Assembly (NCBI GenBank): GCA_012799795.1
Contig: JAAZKO010000059.1
Span: 1-25,444, forward strand
Direction: 5' to 3'
Origin: Minisyncoccota bacterium
Lineage (GTDB): Bacteria > Patescibacteriota > Microgenomatia > UBA1400 > PJMF01
Length of the DNA stretch: 25,444 nucleotides
The position numbers and the translations under genes are program-made. The notes below the pieces were generated by a model that saw only the letters and a list, made by a program, of their open reading frames with translations, searched no databases and was not told the DNA's origin. This document shows, piece by piece, positions 20,753-25,444 of the stretch (the stretch's first letter is position 1; each line of letters opens with the position of its first letter).

Positions 20753-21427
20753 ATGACAGGAATCAGCGACGCTATTTTAAGCTTTTTAACTAATTTTGCT
20801 AACTCAGTCTCTTTACCAGTTTTTGTGGTAGTGGGCGCCATGACTGAAGAAGTGATAGCCATAATACCCTCACCCTTTGTGCCTTTAACAGCAGGTTCTC
20901 TGGCCCTTAATCAAAACAAATCAGTTTATTTTATTTTATTCTTAGCTTTTATTGGAGCGTTAGCAAAAACCTTTTCAACTTTAGTGGTTTTTTGGTTCGC
21001 GGATAAACTAGAAAACTCAATCACCAAAGGTAAATTAGGAAAAATTTTAGGTTTAGAGGCTAATGAAATTGAACGCTATGGAAAAATCTTTTCCAAAAGC
21101 AAAAGCAACACTTTTGTTGTATTTTTATTACGAGCTTTACCCTTTGTACCAACCCTGCCGGTGACAATAGTAGCCGGTTTAATTAAGGTTAAATATCAGA
21201 TTTTTGCGATTGGCACCTTTTTAGGTATGTTAGTGCGTAATAGTTTCTATTTATTAGCCACTTTTTATGGACTACAGCAGTTTCAAGGATTGATGGAGGG
21301 AATGGACACTTTAAATTTTGTTTTAGAAGTCATAATAATTATCAGTTTTTTGGGCTTCATTTTCTTTATTCTACGCAAAAACTGGGATCAAATTTTCAGG
21401 GCTATAAGAAGTAAAAGAAAAAATTAA
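20753..21427 (+). CDS. VTT/DedA-family membrane protein
   Basis: A 224-residue protein of the DedA/SNARE-associated (VTT) family. It has an N-terminal re-entrant segment with Glu and Pro residues (TEEVIAIIPSPFVPLTAGSLAL), a long helix with IGALAKTFSTLVVFWFADKL, then the second conserved half LLRALPFVPTLPVTIVAGLIKV with the Arg and Pro motif. Two more hydrophobic helices and a basic tail follow. DedA proteins are linked to lipid scrambling and undecaprenyl-phosphate or phospholipid flipping; which lipid is used here is unknown. ATG at 20753, near-leaderless. The stop overlaps by three bases the stop of the convergent enolase-like gene. Confidence 0.87.
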   Translation: MTGISDAILSFLTNFANSVSLPVFVVVGAMTEEVIAIIPSPFVPLTAGSLALNQNKSVYFILFLAFIGALAKTFSTLVVFWFADKLENSITKGKLGKILGLEANEIERYGKIFSKSKSNTFVVFLLRALPFVPTLPVTIVAGLIKVKYQIFAIGTFLGMLVRNSFYLLATFYGLQQFQGLMEGMDTLNFVLEVIIIISFLGFIFFILRKNWDQIFRAIRSKRKN

Positions 21428-22686
21428 GTATTTTTCTTATTTAATTCACGACTAATATCTAATAAACGGTTATATTTAACGACTCTCTCTCCCCTATTAA
21501 GAGGGCCAAATTTCACAAAATTAGCTCCTACTCCGACGGCTAAATCAACAATTAAAGTCTCTAAAGTTTCTCCAGTGCTATGACTAATAATCAAATCTAA
21601 TTGATGATCTTTAACGGTTTTAATGCTTTCCATTAATTCACTAACGCTACCAATTTGTTTGGGTTTTAAAACAATGGCATTAGCCATTTTATTTTCTTTA
21701 ATTTTATTAATCTCCGAAACCCTGGCTGCAACGTGACGACAAGCCGCAATAGTTGTTGTTTCTCCCAAGTCTCGCGTAAGTAATTGCCAACTTTTTTTGT
21801 CACTTTCTATTAGTGGATCTTCCAAATAAATAATTTTATATTTTTCACGTACTTGTTCATAAAATTGTAGTAACTCTTTTTCAGTGAAACCCTGATTTGC
21901 ATCGCGAATTCGATATTTGCCAGCTTCAAACAGCCTGTAAGCTGAAGCCTGTAGGCCAAAAAAAACGTCTTGAGCAAAGTTAAAAGTGCTAGTACGAATT
22001 GCTTCAACTAATAATTCAAAAGCGTCTAGATTGCGATATAAATTAGGTGTAAAGCCGCCAGTTAGGCCAGTGGCATGAATGGCACCTTTACTAATTAACA
22101 AGCTTTCTAATTTTTGCTTAATGACAGCAATCATTTCCAAAGATTTTTCCAAAGACAAATGACTGGCAGGGATCAGCGAAAATTCTTGGAAATCTAAGTT
22201 TTTACCGCCATGTTCCCCGCCATCAAATGCGGTAACAATACAATTGGGTAAAACAAAATTTTGAATAAGATTGTACTTCTTTTGAATATACTCATACAAA
22301 GGCAGGCCAACACTGATGGCCCCAGCTTTAAGTATAGCTTGAGAGACGGCTAAGATTGCGTTTGCTCCCAAACGACTTTTATCACGGGTTCCGTCTAGTT
22401 CAAGTAAAATTTTATCTAACTCTCCTTGAGCGGTAATTTCTTTTTCTAAAATTTGTGGAGCAATAATTTGATTAATATGACCAACGGCTTTATTAACTCC
22501 CAAGCCCAAAAATCTTTCATCTTTGTCTCTTAAATCTACTGCGTCAAATTTGTTGTTTTCACCAGTAGGAGTGGGAACGGTGGTAATAGTGGAAAAACCA
22601 TTGTCTAACCACAATAAGAGCTCAATGGTCGGTATACCTCGACTATCGAAAACTTCCTTCGCTTGAAGTGCGTAAATTTTAGCCAT
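21424..22686 (-). CDS. Enolase-like paralogue with degenerate active site
   Basis: A 420-residue protein clearly of enolase fold from end to end: VFDSRGIPTIEL, GANAILAVSQAILKAGA, VKFGPLNRGERVVKYNRLL. Key sites compared with the complete enolase at 11395-12693: the mobile loop SGASTG is TPTGENN; the catalytic Glu in GDEGG is lost (GLTGG); the first Mg ligand ALDPA is GLQAS; the second (IEDAL) is kept as LEDPL; the third GDDLL is ACRHV. The catalytic Lys (LKPKQIGS), the late Lys (VKFGP) and one His (DGGEHGG) remain. It is unlikely to catalyse the enolase reaction. It is the last gene of a PMM-Nudix-PGI run, 57 bases after PGI, and may have its own promoter (TATACT). Confidence 0.88.
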   Translation of the reverse strand: MAKIYALQAKEVFDSRGIPTIELLLWLDNGFSTITTVPTPTGENNKFDAVDLRDKDERFLGLGVNKAVGHINQIIAPQILEKEITAQGELDKILLELDGTRDKSRLGANAILAVSQAILKAGAISVGLPLYEYIQKKYNLIQNFVLPNCIVTAFDGGEHGGKNLDFQEFSLIPASHLSLEKSLEMIAVIKQKLESLLISKGAIHATGLTGGFTPNLYRNLDAFELLVEAIRTSTFNFAQDVFFGLQASAYRLFEAGKYRIRDANQGFTEKELLQFYEQVREKYKIIYLEDPLIESDKKSWQLLTRDLGETTTIAACRHVAARVSEINKIKENKMANAIVLKPKQIGSVSELMESIKTVKDHQLDLIISHSTGETLETLIVDLAVGVGANFVKFGPLNRGERVVKYNRLLDISRELNKKNT

Positions 22687-22743
22687 AAATTAATACTCTC
22701 AGTATATATAATTTTTGAGCGCTTTAAAAGCTCAGCAAAAATC

Positions 22744-23835
22744 TTATTTTTTTAATTGGTTCTTAAACCAATCAACGCTGGGAATTGGGCAAGGATTAAT
22801 TTTTTCTAAAAAAGCCAAATAAAGATTGCTAAATGTAGCTAAAGTAATTAATTCAAAAACCTGAGTGAGTTCATTTTCGCTTTCTAAGTTAATCGTGATG
22901 CTATCAATACCCTTTTTTTCCAAAAATTTTTGAGTTAATTGGATGCGCTTTTGATTTCTGGGATGATAAAGCTTTGATTGAAAGAAAATAAAGAAATGGT
23001 TAAGAACATTACTTTTGGGGAAATTTAAACCTTCTAACAAATGATGGTTAATTTCAGGAATGATTTTGTAATCTGCAAAAATTTTGGCATTTTCATTAAA
23101 TTGATTACAAGCGGTGTGAAGAGCTCCTTCTAAAAATTCTGCTCCAACTAAAATTGGTCGTCTTTCTAAGCTTAAAAAAGCTAATAGCTTAGCCTGATTT
23201 TCTTCCTGGGGAATTTCTACTTTTGATTTTTCAGTAATTTGATTGATGACGTAAATAATTTCCAGCAATTGTTTTTCTTCAAATTTTAAGAGTTCGGCTG
23301 CCACTAAAATGTTAATAAGTGCCATGATTGAGTAACCAATCGCCATTCTGGGTTGTTGGGAAGGATTGTATTTAGCTTTAATTAAAAATCTTGGGTATTG
23401 CTTTTGTTTAGCGATTTCATTTAGTTTGCCACCAGCGCTGATCACCGCAATCTGTGCCTTTTTAAGTTCAGCAATTTTAGCGCAAGCCAAAACTTCTTCA
23501 GTATTACCAGAATAGCTAGATAAAATTACTAAAGTTTTGCTATCAACAAAATTGGGCAATTGATAGTCGCGATTAATAAACATTGGTACTGTCAACTCAT
23601 CTTTAAACAAATGGAGGAGCACATCCCCTCCCAATGCACTACCGCCCATCCCAGCCACCACTATTTTTGAGATGGATTTAATTTTTTCTGGACTAAAAGC
23701 AATTTGTTTTCTTTCTTGCCAAACTTGATTGATTTGATCAGCCAAACTTTCTGCACTAGCTAAGGCTCCATCCGGATCGATTTTTTTAATCTCTGAGCGA
23801 TTATCCAATATTGAAGTGTTTTTAATGTAAGTCAT
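22744..23835 (-). CDS. Bifunctional phosphoglucose/phosphomannose isomerase
   Basis: A 363-residue SIS-domain enzyme of the archaeal/bacterial PGI/PMI group, which interconverts fructose 6-phosphate with glucose or mannose 6-phosphate. SIS motifs: VVAGMGGSALGGDVL and LVILSSYSGNTEEVLACA. The second half has CNQFNENAK, PEINHHLLEG (His and Glu of the active site, where related enzymes read NHNE) and the ending NPCPIPSVDWFKNQLKK, typical of the family. Its ATG lies 14 bases inside the end of the Nudix gene, so translation is coupled. With the phosphomannomutase it would link glycolysis to nucleotide-sugar synthesis. Confidence 0.9.
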   Translation of the reverse strand: MTYIKNTSILDNRSEIKKIDPDGALASAESLADQINQVWQERKQIAFSPEKIKSISKIVVAGMGGSALGGDVLLHLFKDELTVPMFINRDYQLPNFVDSKTLVILSSYSGNTEEVLACAKIAELKKAQIAVISAGGKLNEIAKQKQYPRFLIKAKYNPSQQPRMAIGYSIMALINILVAAELLKFEEKQLLEIIYVINQITEKSKVEIPQEENQAKLLAFLSLERRPILVGAEFLEGALHTACNQFNENAKIFADYKIIPEINHHLLEGLNFPKSNVLNHFFIFFQSKLYHPRNQKRIQLTQKFLEKKGIDSITINLESENELTQVFELITLATFSNLYLAFLEKINPCPIPSVDWFKNQLKK

Positions 23836-24355
23836 TTTTAGCCTTTTCTTGTTTTATTAATAAGTCAAGAAATACCTGAGTATTAGCAAAAGCCATTTTT
23901 TTTGGCAATTGATCCAAAGGAAAGAAGCAAAGTTCGGCGGCATCATCACTGGCTATTAATTTGCCACTGAGAATTTTTACTTCAAAAAAAAGATTGATGG
24001 TTGGTGATTTTTCTAAACCATAAATATCTGGATAAGAACCCCAATAACGCACTATCTCACATTTGGCTTGAGTTTCTTCATTAAACTCTCTTTTAATTGC
24101 CTGTTCTACGGTTTCACCCACATCAACAAAACCTCCAACCGTATCCCAACTGCCCGGACTTGGTGGAATTTTTCTTTTGTTAAGAAGCACCTCACCTTTC
24201 TTGTTGAAGGCTATAAGAGCTACAGCTAAAGAGGGGTTGTTGTAAATTTTTAAATTACAACTCGGACACAAGAGATGAGTGTCTTGTTTTTGCAATTGTT
24301 CTTTGCAACGAGGGCAAAAATGGTAGTTTTTGATTAGGTATTGATTAAACATCAT
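23822..24355 (-). CDS. Nudix hydrolase with N-terminal zinc ribbon
   Basis: About 177 residues. An N-terminal zinc ribbon (FCPRCKEQL, then LLCPSCNLKIY) precedes a Nudix domain. The Nudix box is GFVDVGETVEQAIKREFNEETQ, matching Gx5Ex7REUxEE except that the usual following Gly is Gln. Zinc-ribbon Nudix enzymes include NudC-type NAD(H) pyrophosphatases, but the substrate cannot be set; ADP-sugar or nucleotide-sugar cleavage would suit the neighbours. The frame is open 14 codons upstream, but the ATG at 24355, five bases after the phosphomannomutase stop, is the natural start (a second ATG follows at once). Overlaps the PGI/PMI gene by 14 bases. Confidence 0.88.
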   Translation of the reverse strand: MMFNQYLIKNYHFCPRCKEQLQKQDTHLLCPSCNLKIYNNPSLAVALIAFNKKGEVLLNKRKIPPSPGSWDTVGGFVDVGETVEQAIKREFNEETQAKCEIVRYWGSYPDIYGLEKSPTINLFFEVKILSGKLIASDDAAELCFFPLDQLPKKMAFANTQVFLDLLIKQEKAKNDLH

Positions 24356-24360
24356 TAATT

Positions 24361-25444
24361 TTAATCTAAGGCGTGAGTGTTTGAACCTTCTTGCCAATTA
24401 ACCGCAGGATATTGTTTTAATATGTTTTTTAATTGTTCTTTTAATGCCTGATATTGTTGTTTAGTTTTTGCTTCAAACTTGACGGTTACATAGGGGCCAT
24501 TTTGTGAGGCGCGGATGATAGCCATTTGTTCTGCTAAGTCCATTCTAATGCCATCGATTTTAGTAAATTTAGCCTGAGGCCAGTGTTTTTTGAAATCAGC
24601 ACTAATTTCTTTATCAATTAACTGAAATTTGACTTCATCTGCCAGTCCCAATTTAATTTCGGGACTGCTAATGTATTGAACTAGTTCAGCAACCGCTTGA
24701 CTCAAGTTAATTTTTCTTCTTTCTAAGTAACTTAGCAATCTTAGACAAGCGTAGGCAGCGTCATCATGGCCGTAAAAATTATCCATAAAAAAGATATGCC
24801 CTGAAAGCTCTCCGCCAAAAGGTGAACGCTCTTCTTTAACTTTGGCCTTAATAAAGGAATGCCCAGTTAACCAAATTATTCCTTGTCCATTAGCTTGTTC
24901 AATGGTTTCTTGAACCTGACGAGAACAAAGAGTGTTATAAATAATTTTGCTACCTGGTAAAAAATCTAAAACATCCTTAGCAAACAAAGCAACAATGGTG
25001 TCCATCCACAAGATTTGTCCATTCTCATCAACCACCGACATTCGATCTCCGTCAGCATCAAAAGCAAAGCCAAGATCTGCTTTGGCCTTAATAACCCCCT
25101 TGGCTAGGCGCTCAAGGACACTAATCTCGGTGGGATCGGGATGTCCCAGAGGAAAATCAGAATCTAGTTGGCAATTTTGTTCAACAACCTCACAGCCAGC
25201 TTTTCTAAAAATTTCAGGGTAAAAAATGCCCCCAGTGGCGTTACAAGCATCGACAACTATTTTCCACTTTTTTTTAAGAGAGAATAGTTTTAGCAATTGT
25301 TGAGTGTATGACTGAGTGATGTTTTCTTTTCTGTTTTTAGCATTTCCATAGACAAATTTTTTACTTTTAGCAATTTTTTCTAGCTCTTTAATTTCTTCAC
25401 TAACCATGGTGTCAGAATAACCAACACTCATTTTTAGCCCATTA
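24361..25444 (-). CDS. Phosphomannomutase/phosphoglucomutase (5' end outside window)
   Basis: An alpha-D-phosphohexomutase missing its first domain only because the window ends. The frame stays open to 25444 and reads NGLK before the ATG at 25431; NG(F/L)K normally follows the phosphoserine loop TASHNP, so the ATG is internal and the catalytic Ser lies upstream. Domain 2 has the Mg loop FAFDADGDR, domain 3 the sugar-binding FGGELSGH, and domain 4 the phosphate-binding RASQNGPYVTVKFEA. It interconverts hexose 1- and 6-phosphates for nucleotide-sugar synthesis. Followed closely by the Nudix and PGI/PMI genes, probably as one operon. Confidence 0.93.
   Translation of the reverse strand, partial: NGLKMSVGYSDTMVSEEIKELEKIAKSKKFVYGNAKNRKENITQSYTQQLLKLFSLKKKWKIVVDACNATGGIFYPEIFRKAGCEVVEQNCQLDSDFPLGHPDPTEISVLERLAKGVIKAKADLGFAFDADGDRMSVVDENGQILWMDTIVALFAKDVLDFLPGSKIIYNTLCSRQVQETIEQANGQGIIWLTGHSFIKAKVKEERSPFGGELSGHIFFMDNFYGHDDAAYACLRLLSYLERRKINLSQAVAELVQYISSPEIKLGLADEVKFQLIDKEISADFKKHWPQAKFTKIDGIRMDLAEQMAIIRASQNGPYVTVKFEAKTKQQYQALKEQLKNILKQYPAVNWQEGSNTHALD

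Noticed and set aside
22700..22740. Hairpin with TGAGC/GCTCA arms between PGI/PMI and the enolase-like gene as a terminator
   Set aside because: On the coding strand it is followed by A-rich sequence rather than a T tract, and the stem is only five pairs.
24356..24397. Basic 14-residue extension of the Nudix protein overlapping the phosphomannomutase gene
   Set aside because: A tandem ATG at 24352-24355 lies five bases after the phosphomannomutase stop and just before the zinc ribbon.
25429..25431. ATG at 25431 as the start of the phosphomannomutase
   Set aside because: The preceding codons read NGLK, a conserved segment after the phosphoserine loop, so the gene continues past the window edge.
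1..25444. CRISPR arrays, insertion sequences, phage genes or attachment sites
   Set aside because: No regularly spaced repeats, transposase or integrase motifs, or terminal inverted repeats were seen; the tRNA genes are not followed by partial copies.

Overview
The window is AT-rich and densely packed. Small housekeeping genes sit with gaps of tens of bases or overlaps, and use the standard code (TAA, TAG and TGA all end genes). Several features fit a small-genome bacterium of the Candidate Phyla Radiation (Patescibacteria): a basic bS21 with a long tail, a 410-residue prolyl-tRNA synthetase without an editing insertion, MiaB without a TRAM domain, an orphan receiver protein, and few pathways beyond lower glycolysis, translation and sugar-phosphate metabolism. 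This placement is inference; no 16S gene is present.

Layout. 1-1700: tail of an unknown coiled-coil protein, rpsU (-), an orphan OmpR-type regulator whose receiver lacks its phospho-acceptor Asp (+), and a HIT-family gene (-) cut by an in-frame TAA just before its intact HxHxH motif. 1704-5815 (all -): a DHH/MYG1-like gene behind a short leader with an intrinsic terminator, proS, prs, a small Cys/His-rich protein, and a stand-alone receiver-like protein. 6009-7181: MFS transporter (+). 7191-8016: seven tRNAs (Lys and Arg on -, Leu, Leu, Val, Phe, Gly on +). 8044-11209 (-): miaB, miaA and an AI-2E-family permease. 11292-14713 (+): tRNA-Cys, enolase, phosphoglycerate mutase, cupin. 14738-15412 (-): unknown membrane protein. 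15466-16699 (+): an aminotransferase behind what looks like a classical leader-peptide attenuator. 16731-19306 (-): pyrG, rplS, a YraN-like nuclease and tRNA-Glu. 19373-21427: cobalamin adenosyltransferase (+), lexA (-), VTT/DedA protein (+). 21424-25444 (-): partial phosphomannomutase/phosphoglucomutase, Nudix hydrolase, phosphoglucose/phosphomannose isomerase, and a second enolase-like gene whose active site is largely erased.

Strongest finds. (1) An aromatic-rich leader peptide at 15482-15559 (Tyr, His, Trp, Tyr, Tyr, Phe codons) lies inside three mutually exclusive hairpins ending in a terminator that also buries the Shine-Dalgarno of the aminotransferase. (2) The second enolase lacks the catalytic Glu and two of the three Mg ligands, while a fully competent enolase lies 9 kb away. 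(3) An extended -10 element (TGnTATAAT-like) recurs 6-12 bases before many start codons, which suggests that leaderless or nearly leaderless mRNAs are common here. (4) The HIT gene has its active site beyond an in-frame stop.

How the genes fit together. Eno and GpmI carry out adjacent lower-glycolytic steps. PMM/PGM and PGI/PMI interconvert hexose phosphates for glycan precursors. Prs and PyrG feed nucleotide synthesis. MiaA and MiaB modify A37 of tRNAs such as tRNA-Phe and tRNA-Cys, both encoded nearby. LexA implies an SOS-type response.
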